DNA of 64,000 nucleotides from Novipirellula aureliae (GTDB lineage: Bacteria > Planctomycetota > Planctomycetia > Pirellulales > Pirellulaceae): positions 1 to 64,000 of the forward strand of contig NZ_SJPY01000005.1 of NCBI RefSeq assembly GCF_007860185.1, in the 5' to 3' direction. Of this stretch, positions 26,134 to 36,222 are shown one piece after another (position 1 is the stretch's first letter; each line of letters opens with the position of its first letter). The position numbers were made by a program, and so were the translations under genes. The notes beneath the pieces are model-generated. The model was not told the DNA's origin. It worked only from the letters and a program-made list of their open reading frames with translations, and did not search any database.

Positions 26134-26555
26134 TTCTCACTCGCCTCCAACGCTCTTTTTAAGAACTGTTCAACCTGCTTGGTTGCCATCTCGAAGAACT
26201 TAGGAACACTCCGTAGGAATTGTACTTTCTGCTCCATGCTCCATTCTTCAAAGGGAGTCACCGCCTCCGAATAGCGATCATCATGATCTGGCCCGATCGC
26301 CGTGTATTCCGTCAAGCACAAGCGTTTCTTTCCATTGTGTTTTCGCCACTCCAAGGCGTTATAGTCACAATGGTCGCTCACGTGATCCATTTCATCGTAC
26401 CAGTAGGTGTATCCAACTTTGCATGGTATGGAAAGACCTTCAAGTGTCTTAACAACGGACGCCCATTCGGCATCGACGTGTTTGTAAGCAGCAGTAACTT
26501 CAGGTTCAAGTTCCCGCATTCGCGCAGAGAGAGCGCCAAGATCAATCTTGTTCAT
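26130..26555 (-). CDS. Hypothetical protein, 141 aa
   Basis: A soluble acidic protein from ATG 26555 (MNKIDLGALSARMRELE). The middle has an aromatic core (GYTYWYDEMDHVSDHCDYNA, RLCLTEY) and the C-terminus is helical. It overlaps the small membrane protein downstream by four bases. No family recognised. It lies between the metal block and the defence island and is transcribed in the same direction as the latter. Confidence 0.55.
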   Translation of the reverse strand: MNKIDLGALSARMRELEPEVTAAYKHVDAEWASVVKTLEGLSIPCKVGYTYWYDEMDHVSDHCDYNALEWRKHNGKKRLCLTEYTAIGPDHDDRYSEAVTPFEEWSMEQKVQFLRSVPKFFEMATKQVEQFLKRALEASEK

Positions 26556-26712
26556 TGTTTCTCCAGTTAGGAAGTTCGCCACTGCCCTAGCAGTATTGGC
26601 GGAAGTTTTAATATCGACCCCTCGACCGACAGCCTATTTATATGCACGAGCTTAACCAGTGTCAATAAAGAAAACTTGCACCCCGTATGAACACTGTGAA
26701 ATTCTAGACCGG

Positions 26713-28476
26713 CTATTTTGCTATTGGATTGCGAAAACCTAGACCAATCAGTTCAGCCGCCCGATCGTGGGAAGGACAGTAAATGGCGAGTTGGTCGCGA
26801 GCTCTGCTGATAGCTACGTACGTGATTTGGTGCTCTTGATCCATTGGCACAGGGTTGATTAAGTGGTCAATCGCATCATCACTAAGCAGGACAAAACAGC
26901 TATGAGACTCGCAACCCTTCGCTTGGTGAATCGTCCGAGTCATCCTGGATTCCTCGCTAGTGCGTACCGTTGTCAAAAGATCGCGAAAACGGATTTTCTG
27001 TGCTGCTTGGTAGAACTTGCCGATCGCCTTTGGCTTTGCAATAGTGACGCCGGAAAACTCGCCCATGACGAAATCTCGCAAGCCATTGTAGAAATCCAGA
27101 CAGGTTTCGTTGGGCGAAAACTCGCACCGATTGATCGAGAATTCAAGAAGCGAAACTGCGAATCCATATCGAAACAACTGAGTAACAGCAATTTCACCTG
27201 CAAATGGCGCTCTCAATTTCTTGCTGCTGGAACAAGTGCGAGCCAAACGACGAACGGCTAGGTCAAACATCTGTTGATCGGATAGCGATACGGATTCAGC
27301 TAGTTGGGACAGAAACCGAGGGCGATCTACCTCGGATGCATCGAGGAGCTTCCAAGGATTGGATGTCGCGTGACCCAGTGCCAGTCGAATCTTTGAGACG
27401 CTAGCGTGGTCTCTTGCTAAACAAAGCAAATCCGCGTCTTCTCCAAAGAACTTCCTAGTTGTTTCAATAGCGGTGGCCAGCTCACCGGACACCACGATTG
27501 GTGTCTTGCCCACCGCGTCTCGTAGGGATTCTTGTTGCAATCTATCGGTTCTGACCTTATTCAATACCGATACGATCGAAGCGGTGCTTCGACGATTTCC
27601 AAGAATCGAATAGTCACGCTGGCCCGGCAAGCAATGTCTTTGAAAGTGGTCCTGAGAAGCACCTGCAAAACCAAAGATTGATTGAGCCGGGTCGCCGATG
27701 ACTCCGACTATGGTTCCTTCCGCTGACAACCAGTTTGCAATATCAGCCGGAATCGGCGTGGTGTCCTGGTACTCATCAATGAACAAATACGGAAATCGAG
27801 CCGAGAGAAAACGGCAGATATTAGGGAACGATTTCAGTAGTCGATGTGAAAAAAAGAGAACGTCTTCGTGACTGAGTTGCCCGGCTTCCCAATATAGCTT
27901 TTTGTACCCAAGAAGACTGGTGTGAGTTAGTAGATTCCCGACTTCTTGCGAGTATGTGTCGCCAAAGTAAACGAATTCTGCATCGCCGTGGTCGTTGACC
28001 TGCGTACCGATCGCTCGAAGGCATTTCACGATCTGCTTGTATTTCGTCTTTTCGCTGCCCAACAGCAGACGAGCTTTTCCATTGGACCTAAGCCAATCGT
28101 GCAATCTTCTTGTGTAAGGATGATGCTCATCATGCCCGTTTACATCTTGGTGAGCAATTGGTGTGCCGCCAAGAATCGCCGGAGCCAAGTGGAGGTAGGG
28201 TCGAACGATGTTCCGATACAAAAAAGAGTGAATAGTGGAAATCTCGGTTGACCCAGCGGTGTTGCCTAGTCGGCTAACAAGCTCTCTGACCGCCACGTTC
28301 GTGTGCGAAATGACCGCAATCTTTGAAACTGATGTTAATCGACTTGATCGCCGAGCCACATTGTGAATGTGGTGAGTCAACCAATGTGTTTTTCCCGAGC
28401 CAGGCCCTGCCGTCACTCGAAAATGATGTTCGATATCATCCAATCGCTCGTCTGACTTAATTTCCGTTGCATTCAC
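26713..28476 (-). CDS. gajB: GajB-like UvrD-type helicase (Gabija)
   Basis: 587 residues. Superfamily 1A motifs are visible: Walker A TAGPGSGKTHWL (22-33), Walker B YLFIDEYQDTTP, motif III VIGDPAQSIFGF, and C-terminal IHQAKGCESHSCF and ITYVAISRARDQLAIY. In Gabija, GajB is the UvrD-like partner that detects nucleic-acid or nucleotide changes and activates GajA. The start overlaps the GajA stop by four bases. It is somewhat longer than the roughly 500 residues I recall for GajB. PARIS-type and other OLD-helicase pairs are less likely alternatives. Confidence 0.82.
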   Translation of the reverse strand: MNATEIKSDERLDDIEHHFRVTAGPGSGKTHWLTHHIHNVARRSSRLTSVSKIAVISHTNVAVRELVSRLGNTAGSTEISTIHSFLYRNIVRPYLHLAPAILGGTPIAHQDVNGHDEHHPYTRRLHDWLRSNGKARLLLGSEKTKYKQIVKCLRAIGTQVNDHGDAEFVYFGDTYSQEVGNLLTHTSLLGYKKLYWEAGQLSHEDVLFFSHRLLKSFPNICRFLSARFPYLFIDEYQDTTPIPADIANWLSAEGTIVGVIGDPAQSIFGFAGASQDHFQRHCLPGQRDYSILGNRRSTASIVSVLNKVRTDRLQQESLRDAVGKTPIVVSGELATAIETTRKFFGEDADLLCLARDHASVSKIRLALGHATSNPWKLLDASEVDRPRFLSQLAESVSLSDQQMFDLAVRRLARTCSSSKKLRAPFAGEIAVTQLFRYGFAVSLLEFSINRCEFSPNETCLDFYNGLRDFVMGEFSGVTIAKPKAIGKFYQAAQKIRFRDLLTTVRTSEESRMTRTIHQAKGCESHSCFVLLSDDAIDHLINPVPMDQEHQITYVAISRARDQLAIYCPSHDRAAELIGLGFRNPIAK

Positions 28477-30470
28477 GCTGACGATACTCCAGTCTGAGTT
28501 GCCCAGGCAATCGCATCCTCGATGTAGGTAGGGGATGCGAATTCGAGTTCAGCGTTGCGAATCACCTGTTCCACCGCAAAAGCGTGCTCGCCTTTGCAGC
28601 CTTCGGCACACTTCAAGTAAGCGGCAGCGTAGGTCTGTCGCTCTCGATCCTCCTTGTCAGCGATCGTTTTGAGGGCGATCAGCTCATCATCCTCGAAAAG
28701 CCCTTTGATCACTCTCGGCAGCGTTCCCTGGTTCTTACTCAACTCAGCCAGATGCGTCCGATGTGGCATCGACTCAGAGATAAGATGAACGTGTTGACTA
28801 TTCGAAATCGCCAAATCGAATTCCAGAGTCTTGGTGGCATGAAACACACGGACCTGTTCGTGATTCTTCGTCGCTGTAACAAGTGCCAATGCCGTCGAGG
28901 AAATGTCTTGATATTCATAGGCCATAGGTTCGGCGTTCAGTTGGAATGGAAAACAAGCATGCCACCTCGCATTTTTCTCGCCCTTCGACTTTCGGGATGG
29001 ATCACCGTCGACAATGCAGGCAACTCTTCGCTGCAGACTCAAGTGGATCTGCGATGGTTCCGACGCGATACCGAAAAGCGGTAGAAAGTGCTTGAATGTG
29101 AGCCCGTCGACCCTAACGATCGCCACGTGAGACTGATCTAGTGGCAGCGACAAACGGTTCGCAATTGCGGGAATAATCAGCTGTTCTGCAATTCCCTCAA
29201 CGAAGACAACCCCCTTTGCGAACAACATCGTTGACTTTGTCGCATCCAGGTATCTCGCCACATAGTTCTTTGATATTCTCCCTTCTTTGGTATCCGGAAA
29301 TAATTTTGCAGGATAAGCAACGTTAATCTCGCCGGATCGGTTCACGGAAAGGCAAATAATCGGTTCTAATCCGACTGCTGAGGTCACATGCGTCGAGTGA
29401 GTCGTTACAAAAATCTGGCGACTTGAGTTTGATTCATCGCCAATTCGGCTAACGATGTGTGACAGCAACTTGTGCTGCAAAGCCGGATGTAAGTGTGCTT
29501 CGGGCTCTTCCACCAACAGCATTGGAAAGATTGCTGCGTTTTCTCCACGACGTTTTGATGCGCTGAACGACATACTCGCCATCATCAGCGAAATGTAGAT
29601 CAGATTGTTGTACCCCAATCCTTGGTGGGTTGCGGGGAAACTGAACTTCTCTGTGGCGATGTAGAGTCGAAGTGCCGCGATGATATCCGATTCCTGAAGA
29701 CCACCATCCAACATCGGCTCACCGCCATCACTCGCACCAGTTTGCGATACGAGGTCAAATAGTTTCTCAGTGTCGAGTCGGCCAACCAAACCATCGCGAA
29801 GGGCCTTCGAGTTTTTACGGAAGCTCTTCTGCAATCTGCGAACTTCTTCCCCGTCAGTATTAGCATCAAGCACTTCGCGAAGCATTGTATTGAAAAGAGG
29901 ACTGCCACCCGAAAACATTTCTGATTCGACATCTCGCAAGGCATCCAGAAATTGACAATCAAATTTGGCAAGCAATTCGCGATCGACCGTCATCTGCGTG
30001 GATCGGTTGCCTCCGTAGATTCGCGAAACGTATTTTGGCAACAATTCGTCAATCGCATCAAAAAACGAATCGGCTGTGGGTTTCTTTCCAACAATCTTTT
30101 CAAACTCAGGATGATCTTGCTGGGGAAGTGCAAACGAGAACGTAAGCGTGGCCTCCCATGGAGGATTTAGTTTCGTCAACCAACTTGCGACTAGGCCGCG
30201 ATCGAAATCCGAATCCGCATCGCCCGATGATCGAAGCGTGACAGCGACCTCAATCTCAGGAGGCACTTTCGAGGGTGAAATCAGGCGATTGAAATCATGG
30301 ACTGTTGGTCGCCGAGCACCTCTACGATTGAAAATCAGCGTGAGAGCTTTTAGCAGTGTTGTTTTTCCACCGTTGTTCTCGCCAATGATGACGTTTAGGC
30401 CAGGCTGAAAATCAATCGTATTATTTTTGAAACATCTGTAATTAGTGATTTGTATGCGAGCGATATACAA
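28473..30470 (-). CDS. gajA: GajA-like OLD-family ATPase/TOPRIM nuclease (Gabija)
   Basis: 665 residues. An ABC-type ATPase domain has Walker A GENNGGKTTLL (30-40) and Walker B MLLVEEPEAHLHPALQ with a following VTTHSTHV. It is followed by a TOPRIM nuclease with FVEGIAEQLIIP (Glu) and CIVDGDPS (DxD). OLD nucleases of this form nick or cut DNA in Gabija anti-phage defence when the helicase partner gives a signal. The four-base overlap with the helicase gene indicates a two-gene operon. It is slightly longer than the roughly 580 residues I recall for GajA. Confidence 0.85.
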   Translation of the reverse strand: MYIARIQITNYRCFKNNTIDFQPGLNVIIGENNGGKTTLLKALTLIFNRRGARRPTVHDFNRLISPSKVPPEIEVAVTLRSSGDADSDFDRGLVASWLTKLNPPWEATLTFSFALPQQDHPEFEKIVGKKPTADSFFDAIDELLPKYVSRIYGGNRSTQMTVDRELLAKFDCQFLDALRDVESEMFSGGSPLFNTMLREVLDANTDGEEVRRLQKSFRKNSKALRDGLVGRLDTEKLFDLVSQTGASDGGEPMLDGGLQESDIIAALRLYIATEKFSFPATHQGLGYNNLIYISLMMASMSFSASKRRGENAAIFPMLLVEEPEAHLHPALQHKLLSHIVSRIGDESNSSRQIFVTTHSTHVTSAVGLEPIICLSVNRSGEINVAYPAKLFPDTKEGRISKNYVARYLDATKSTMLFAKGVVFVEGIAEQLIIPAIANRLSLPLDQSHVAIVRVDGLTFKHFLPLFGIASEPSQIHLSLQRRVACIVDGDPSRKSKGEKNARWHACFPFQLNAEPMAYEYQDISSTALALVTATKNHEQVRVFHATKTLEFDLAISNSQHVHLISESMPHRTHLAELSKNQGTLPRVIKGLFEDDELIALKTIADKEDRERQTYAAAYLKCAEGCKGEHAFAVEQVIRNAELEFASPTYIEDAIAWATQTGVSSA

Positions 30471-30494
30471 GAATTGGATTCCTTTTTGAGCAAA

Positions 30495-33400
30495 CTATTT
30501 GTAGACCGTGAAGCGGCCGTCTTCTAGTTGGCGGACGTTGCCGACGATGGCGAGCGTTTCCAGCAGTTCGGCAACGTCGGCTTTGTTGGCTCGGGTGTAA
30601 TAGGCGGCGATTTCTGCAGACGCGGCGGGGCCGGTGTGACGCTGAAGCGCGGACTGAATCGCAACCATTCGCTCGGGCAGCGTTTTGGGCCATGGTTGTT
30701 TCTTGATCTTGGTCGTGGCCTTCTTCGTGGTGGTCGGCTTCTTGTCGTCGTCACCTTCCGATGATCCAGTGAAGACGGTTTGAGTTGGGCCGCCCTTCTT
30801 TCCGTAACTTGGGTCTTGGAACTCGGGACGGAGCCAACGGATGATCCCTCGGCTTTCTTCTTCGGCACGTTCGTGGTTTAGATCGACGAGTCGCTGCAAG
30901 ATTTCTTCGTCTTCCAGATCGTGCGGCCAACCGTAAGCGTCAAAAACAGCAGCGTCCAAGTCATCATGAATTTGCTTGAGAACCGAGACGAGTCCATGCT
31001 GATGAATCGTCTGTTCTTTGGATGTGAGCTTCTCGCCCGATCGTAATGTTTCCAGCACGTTGTACATGCCGGTCATCGTTAGCGTTGGATGTTGTTCCTG
31101 CTGCCGCTTGCGATGAGCATCGAGTTGCTCGGCAAGGTCGCCAATGCGTTGCTTGGTGGCGTCGTCAGTGACGGGGAAAGGGAAAGTAGAAAAACAAACC
31201 GACTGGTTGTATCGAGGATCGTTTCCAACACCCAAGCGACCACCGGTAGCTAATGCCCATACAATGTGAATCCGCGAAGAGAGCACGCCTAACTGTGATG
31301 CGTCCTTCAATACCACCGCAACTAGGCCCTGATCCGGTAAAGTATCCTGATCGAGGAACACAAAGTAACGATGTTTTGCGGTCATCGGTGTCGCCATGTA
31401 TCGCGTCATTCCATCGAGTCCAGCGCGTAGATCGGTATGTTTCCGTCCAAACACCCACCAGTTTTCACGTCGATATGTTTCGCGGTTTTGATCGCGTTCC
31501 GGTTTCACGCGGTCAAATACCCATTGAAAGATATCAGGAAACTGCGATCGCAGTTCCGCTTCGGATAATCCCTGAAGATCGATAACAAACAAACCTCGAT
31601 TTCGTTGGGCAATATCTCGACCATTGCAGAACTTTGTTACATGTCGTTTTAGCCTGGACGTTCCGTATCCAAGCTCTGCTGCCTTTTTTTGATCGATAAC
31701 AAATCCACTTCCAATAAGACAGACACCTCGAATTGCAATCCCTTCGTTTGCACAAAGCGGGGATACGCTCGCAACATCGGCACCAACTCGCAAATCTGGC
31801 TGAATAATTCCTAACTCGTCATCAAACTCGATCCCCGCCGCCTCTTCTCCCTGTTCGATTTCGCTGACAACTTTGCTAAGCAAACCAAGGTGTTCTCCCG
31901 CAATGCCAACCGTCATCGCGATGCGAACCGCCGCGCACATGGCCGTGTCGACCCACGGGTGATCGGGAATTGCAAACAAGAGCGATAGCGGTTCCTTCGC
32001 TTGTAAGTGAGGCGTGATAACTCGGCGGTTGAAGGTTTGACGCAGGCTGTTAGTCGTGATCAGACCAAAACGATCCGCTGATCCATGACGCACTTTCTCC
32101 GCGGCGTTGTGCCACCAGTACATGACGTAGTCGCACGATTCCGGCAATTCTTTGAATGTCCCGCGTATCGACTTGGTGTAACCGTCGCCAAGTGCATCTC
32201 GCATTCTGGACGTGCCAATAAACGGTGGATTGCCGACGATGTAATCTGTTTCGGGCCACTCGGCCTTTTGCGGGTTGATGTATCGCAACTCCTGGACACG
32301 GGCGTCTTCGTCGGGAACTTCTTCGCCTGTGACCGGGTGCGGCTTGGTCGTGCGTCCGTCCCAACGGGTTACCGGTTTGCTTTCGTCATCGACGACCGGC
32401 TCGATACTGTCCCACGTCAATACGGCGTCGCGGCAGTCGATATTGTGATAATCTTTCAAGATTGGTTCGGGCGGGGCGATCTCGTTTCGCGTCCTTCGGT
32501 GCCACTGGATGAAACCGATCCATAATACCAACTCCGCCAATGCCGCCGCTCGCGGGTTGATTTCGATGCCCAAAAATTGGTGCGGGTCGATCGTGATCCC
32601 CGGCAATACGTGGTCACCAAAACTGGCCATCGCCGAAACGACTTCGCCTTCGAGCCGTTTCATCAACTCCATCGACACGTACAAGAAGTTGCCGCTGCCG
32701 CAGGCCGGATCGAGCACTCGCGTCTCACACAACTTGCCATGGAACTCTCGCAGCAACTTCACTGCGTCTTTTCGCTTGCCCTCTTCGTCCAACTGGATTG
32801 CGGCCGCATAGGTCGCGTCCCACTGTTCCCGTAGCGGCTCGATAATCGTCGGCATGACCAGCCGTTCAACGTAGGCACGTGGCGTGTAGTGTGCACCCAG
32901 CTTATGACGTTCCACCGGATCAAGTGCTCGCTCTAATAACGTGCCGAAGATCGCTGGTTCGACCAAATCCCATTTGTGCTTGGCCGCTTCGACCAACAAT
33001 TCGACTTGGTCCTTGGTTAGCGGTAATGCCGTCTTGTCCTTGAAAAACTTGCCGTTGAAGTGACGGATTTTCTCGCGAAGAATGGTACTGAACTTACCTT
33101 CGTCCATCGCTTCCCAGAGCGACTCGACCATCGGTTTGAAATTCTCTGGCTCGAATCGCAGGCTCAGCAGCAACTCGGTGAACGAGTCTTTGCGGATCAG
33201 TTCGACATCTTCGGCGAACATCGTGAACAGGCACCGCATCAAGAAACCAGCGACGACTTCGGCGTCATGTTCAGCTTCAAGACTCTTGGCCAGTTTCGCC
33301 AATCGCGTGGCAATGTCCCGCGTCACATCGGCAGCGTGTTTGCTGGGGTCCAGAGCGTGCGGATCGGTCCAAAGAAGTTTCAGTTGCTCACGAGTTCGCT

Positions 33401-33962
33401 GGTCTCGTAGCCGAGAGAGCGGAATGCGATAGCTATTTGGATCGGGAAACGGAACGTAGTTCTTACCGCTTCCGGTGAAGTCGGCATACAAATCGAAACA
33501 GTAACCGACATCGACAACAACCAGGAACGGTGGCCATTCGTCGGGGATCGCTTCGGCGTACCCCTTTGCCTGTTTGCGAGCGGCCTGCATCGCCCGATCC
33601 CAACCGGTAGTACCACGCGCGGCGGTGCCGGCGAGCTTCTTGGCCGTTTTGGTTACGGTGGCGAGCGCCGCATCGCGTTCGGCTTGTTTGCGTTCGCTGC
33701 CTTGTTTCGATTCCAGCACAAAGCATCCGGCACGGAACAGATCGACGCGTCCGTGCGAAATACTGCCGTCCCCATTGTTGAATTCGACTGCCTTTTCAAA
33801 AACGTAGCGGTTGAATTCCGAATCCTGCTGAGTCGGTTCAGGATGTTCAACACCCAACAGATCGCACAATTCCTTCAGAAAAGACTGCGAATTGGCCATC
33901 TCCGCACCGCCAGACTTCTCCCACCTCTTAACAAACGCATCTGCAAATTCATCGGGAGTCAT
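30495..33962 (-). CDS. Type IIL (MmeI-like) restriction-modification protein
   Basis: 1155 residues from ATG 33962 (MTPDEFADAFVKRW); upstream codons to 34043 are possible but unlike the family. An N-terminal PD-(D/E)XK nuclease carries DLFRAGCFVLESKQG. A helical spacer is followed by an N6-adenine methylase with LDPACGSGNFLYVSME (motif I) and YIVGNPPFIG (motif IV), then a target-recognition region. A C-terminal tail ends DGRFTVYK. One polypeptide both modifies and cuts DNA, so no separate endonuclease is needed. It lies 24 bases upstream of the Gabija operon on the same strand. A relic of the same tail is at 9952. Confidence 0.88.
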   Translation of the reverse strand: MTPDEFADAFVKRWEKSGGAEMANSQSFLKELCDLLGVEHPEPTQQDSEFNRYVFEKAVEFNNGDGSISHGRVDLFRAGCFVLESKQGSERKQAERDAALATVTKTAKKLAGTAARGTTGWDRAMQAARKQAKGYAEAIPDEWPPFLVVVDVGYCFDLYADFTGSGKNYVPFPDPNSYRIPLSRLRDQRTREQLKLLWTDPHALDPSKHAADVTRDIATRLAKLAKSLEAEHDAEVVAGFLMRCLFTMFAEDVELIRKDSFTELLLSLRFEPENFKPMVESLWEAMDEGKFSTILREKIRHFNGKFFKDKTALPLTKDQVELLVEAAKHKWDLVEPAIFGTLLERALDPVERHKLGAHYTPRAYVERLVMPTIIEPLREQWDATYAAAIQLDEEGKRKDAVKLLREFHGKLCETRVLDPACGSGNFLYVSMELMKRLEGEVVSAMASFGDHVLPGITIDPHQFLGIEINPRAAALAELVLWIGFIQWHRRTRNEIAPPEPILKDYHNIDCRDAVLTWDSIEPVVDDESKPVTRWDGRTTKPHPVTGEEVPDEDARVQELRYINPQKAEWPETDYIVGNPPFIGTSRMRDALGDGYTKSIRGTFKELPESCDYVMYWWHNAAEKVRHGSADRFGLITTNSLRQTFNRRVITPHLQAKEPLSLLFAIPDHPWVDTAMCAAVRIAMTVGIAGEHLGLLSKVVSEIEQGEEAAGIEFDDELGIIQPDLRVGADVASVSPLCANEGIAIRGVCLIGSGFVIDQKKAAELGYGTSRLKRHVTKFCNGRDIAQRNRGLFVIDLQGLSEAELRSQFPDIFQWVFDRVKPERDQNRETYRRENWWVFGRKHTDLRAGLDGMTRYMATPMTAKHRYFVFLDQDTLPDQGLVAVVLKDASQLGVLSSRIHIVWALATGGRLGVGNDPRYNQSVCFSTFPFPVTDDATKQRIGDLAEQLDAHRKRQQEQHPTLTMTGMYNVLETLRSGEKLTSKEQTIHQHGLVSVLKQIHDDLDAAVFDAYGWPHDLEDEEILQRLVDLNHERAEEESRGIIRWLRPEFQDPSYGKKGGPTQTVFTGSSEGDDDKKPTTTKKATTKIKKQPWPKTLPERMVAIQSALQRHTGPAASAEIAAYYTRANKADVAELLETLAIVGNVRQLEDGRFTVYK

Positions 33963-34332
33963 CGTGTCTGCCGCAATCTCGCTAGTGGGATTGGAAATTG
34001 AAATGGCGAGACTCGAATAATTCAACCTCACCGATAAAGCCAAAGTTTAGCAAATCGATGCGAATTCCGTAGCCGGCCTACTTTTCAACTTTTTCGCGGT
34101 GACCCGCTTATTTGTCTTCGACGAAAGAGCCCAAGAAGCCAGATGCCAAGGGATGACCTTAGCAGATGGTGCTGGGCTTTAATCTTCCAAATCATCACGA
34201 GATCCCCCTAGTTCTCGCAGCCTGCCCATTCTGGCTTGCCTGGAGCTGTTTTATTTCGGATACAGGGGACGATTGTTCGCGGTCTGTTCGCTCGGTAAAA
34301 TAAAGTCACCAATAGTTCTCCCGTTTTCACAC
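33963..34332. other. Intergenic region between divergent defence genes
   Basis: About 370 bases. The first 80 could encode an N-terminal extension of the restriction protein. The rest holds no convincing ORF, repeat or clear promoter pair. Confidence 0.4.
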
Positions 34333-35025
34333 ATGGCAAAGATGTTCATTAGCGAGCAGCAACTCGTTGACAATTTCATAGAAATGGCGGATCCCGGATT
34401 GTGGACTCGTGCGGGTGGCGATACGCACATCAAGACACTTTTTGAAAGTAAGTGTTCGGATGGGCAAGCTGATTGGGTTTGGTCATCGTCACCGAAGCCT
34501 TGGTCGACGGAGCTTTGCGAACATTCTACGGCGTTGATGCAGAATCCAACGTGTGCTCGTATCTTGGCGATGCTGAAACCTTCAGCTCCGCGTCGCGCGT
34601 CGTTTCTTCGGGACCGCGTGGGCGTGTCTGCATCGACATTTCGTCGCTCGCTGGGGCGTTTGACGGAAGCGAAGTTGGTCGCATTGGTTGAGCAGCGAGG
34701 ATATGTGCTCGGTGAGCGAGCCAAAATGCCGGAAGCCGAAGTCGTTGCATTTGAATTCAAACTCGAAGATTGGAAGCGTGCATTCTATCAAGCGACTCGA
34801 TACCGATCATTTGCCCACCGCGTCTATGTCGTGATGCCTGCCAACATCGTCCATCGCTGTGAGTCGCAATTAGGCGCATTTCGAGTCCAGAACATCGGAC
34901 TGCTGGCTCATGACCTAGTGAAGGGTGCTTCGCGTGTCGTACCCTCGGTAAAAAAATCGCCGCGATCTAAAGCTAATTACCTGAAAGCCCTAGCCATGCT
35001 ACACGCCAGCAAAGTCGTGTCGTAA
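34333..35025 (+). CDS. Winged-helix protein with putative PD-(D/E)XK-like C-terminus
   Basis: 230 residues from ATG 34333; the frame is open to 34273. The middle (SFLRDRVGVSASTFRRSLGR) is a winged-helix-like DNA-binding motif. The C-terminal part has EVVAFEFKLEDWKRAFYQA, which has the E-x-K core followed by a QA helix as in PD-(D/E)XK nucleases and Vsr/RecB-like folds. It is alone on the plus strand inside a defence island. It may be a regulator or nuclease; no named family recognised. Confidence 0.5.
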   Translation: MAKMFISEQQLVDNFIEMADPGLWTRAGGDTHIKTLFESKCSDGQADWVWSSSPKPWSTELCEHSTALMQNPTCARILAMLKPSAPRRASFLRDRVGVSASTFRRSLGRLTEAKLVALVEQRGYVLGERAKMPEAEVVAFEFKLEDWKRAFYQATRYRSFAHRVYVVMPANIVHRCESQLGAFRVQNIGLLAHDLVKGASRVVPSVKKSPRSKANYLKALAMLHASKVVS

Positions 35026-35031
35026 GCAGTT

Positions 35032-36222
35032 TTAGGGCGAAGCGATGCGCTGAAATTCTTCCAATGCTTCGTCCCATTGATCAAGATGCTCGTCGTTGGT
35101 CAATCTTTGGAATTGGATTCCGTTGGCTTTGAGATCAACGTAGAGTGACTTTGCATAGCGGACACGAGTTAATAGTGCGAGCAAGTTTTTACGGACGTTG
35201 CTTACAAGAGTGGAATCGATGTCATTTAGCGTTTGCCAATGGTGTCGTTCTGACAATCGGTCATTCCATGCAGACGAATCTGGTGAACTAGCGGATGTAA
35301 TCTCTGAATCCAACGGTACGCCCGAGAGCACGTCATTAAGCCGTCCAATGTTTGCGATTTGCTCAAGTTCCGAAATCATGATTGTGTTCAATAGCGGACC
35401 AGATGAGTAACGCAACCGAGGGCGTCGTGCAATCGTGTCTTTCTTGACAAACGTGTTCATGTGGCACTGTCGCTGAGATTGAGACCAACCTGTCGCGATG
35501 GTGGTTGCCCCGGCAGCACGCATCGTCAGGCCGACGAAGTCGCTATAACCGCAGTTGACCTCAAATTGGTTCCGATCTCCCAGCACGTAAGTCGCATAGA
35601 GAATGTTTGCCAAGCGATCCTGGTCGAACGACTGCGAATAGGACGCTTCGTCTCGAACAATGCAAAGATAGAATCCGTGGACGTCCCAAGAGGTAAGGGT
35701 ATCAAGAAACATTTCCAGTTCGGAACGAGAGTCAAATGCTGACTCCGATATAACAAACGACAATAACAGTGGCTTTGGTGAAGTAAGCCCGGCATGAACA
35801 TCAACGGAACTGTCTGCTAGCTGCAATGCAATTTGAGACCAACGATCGGAAAAACTTGAAAGAATGACTGTGGGCGATAACAGCCGATCTAGGTCTCGCG
35901 TGTGCTGGAACTGAATCGTTGAAGCAGCATACTCCCTAAGCTTTTTTGCTCCAATGAAATCACTCGCATTCCGCCCCGCCTCGTAATAGGGATAGTGATC
36001 CGGAAGATACCGGTCCTTCGGGGGCGCAACCGTGCAGATGTGGAACTGGGGATCAAGCATCAGCGTATAGGAGCCAAGCGTGCGAAGCTCCGCTATGCAA
36101 GCATCTAGCTTATCTGGCTGTTCATTTCGAGCAGCAAAGATCACGCCCTGCGAAGACTTGTCATTGAAAGAGTCCCTGATTCGGTCAGATTTCCCGTGCC
36201 CGTGTTGTAAGTATAACGTCAC
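35032..36222 (-). CDS. Unknown 396-aa protein paired with a Ser/Thr kinase
   Basis: No named family recognised. Alternating strands and helices (VIFAARNEQPDKL, TVILSSFSDRWSQIAL, LLLSFVISESAF, GFYLCIVRDE, FVGLTMRAAGATTIATGW) suggest an alpha/beta barrel, perhaps of TIM type. No catalytic motif is obvious. It overlaps the kinase stop by four bases (36219-36222), so both are made together. It may be the kinase substrate or an effector. It lies in a defence island, which hints at anti-phage function without proving it. Confidence 0.55.
   Translation of the reverse strand: MTLYLQHGHGKSDRIRDSFNDKSSQGVIFAARNEQPDKLDACIAELRTLGSYTLMLDPQFHICTVAPPKDRYLPDHYPYYEAGRNASDFIGAKKLREYAASTIQFQHTRDLDRLLSPTVILSSFSDRWSQIALQLADSSVDVHAGLTSPKPLLLSFVISESAFDSRSELEMFLDTLTSWDVHGFYLCIVRDEASYSQSFDQDRLANILYATYVLGDRNQFEVNCGYSDFVGLTMRAAGATTIATGWSQSQRQCHMNTFVKKDTIARRPRLRYSSGPLLNTIMISELEQIANIGRLNDVLSGVPLDSEITSASSPDSSAWNDRLSERHHWQTLNDIDSTLVSNVRKNLLALLTRVRYAKSLYVDLKANGIQFQRLTNDEHLDQWDEALEEFQRIASP

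Noticed and set aside
25724-26203. 159-codon plus-strand frame after the CDF-like gene
   Set aside because: Overlaps a better small Cys-rich ORF with a ribosome site and two minus-strand genes joined by ATGA; composition is random-like.
26713-30470. OLD nuclease plus helicase as a new system
   Set aside because: Order, overlap and domains fit Gabija; the larger sizes alone do not justify a new name.
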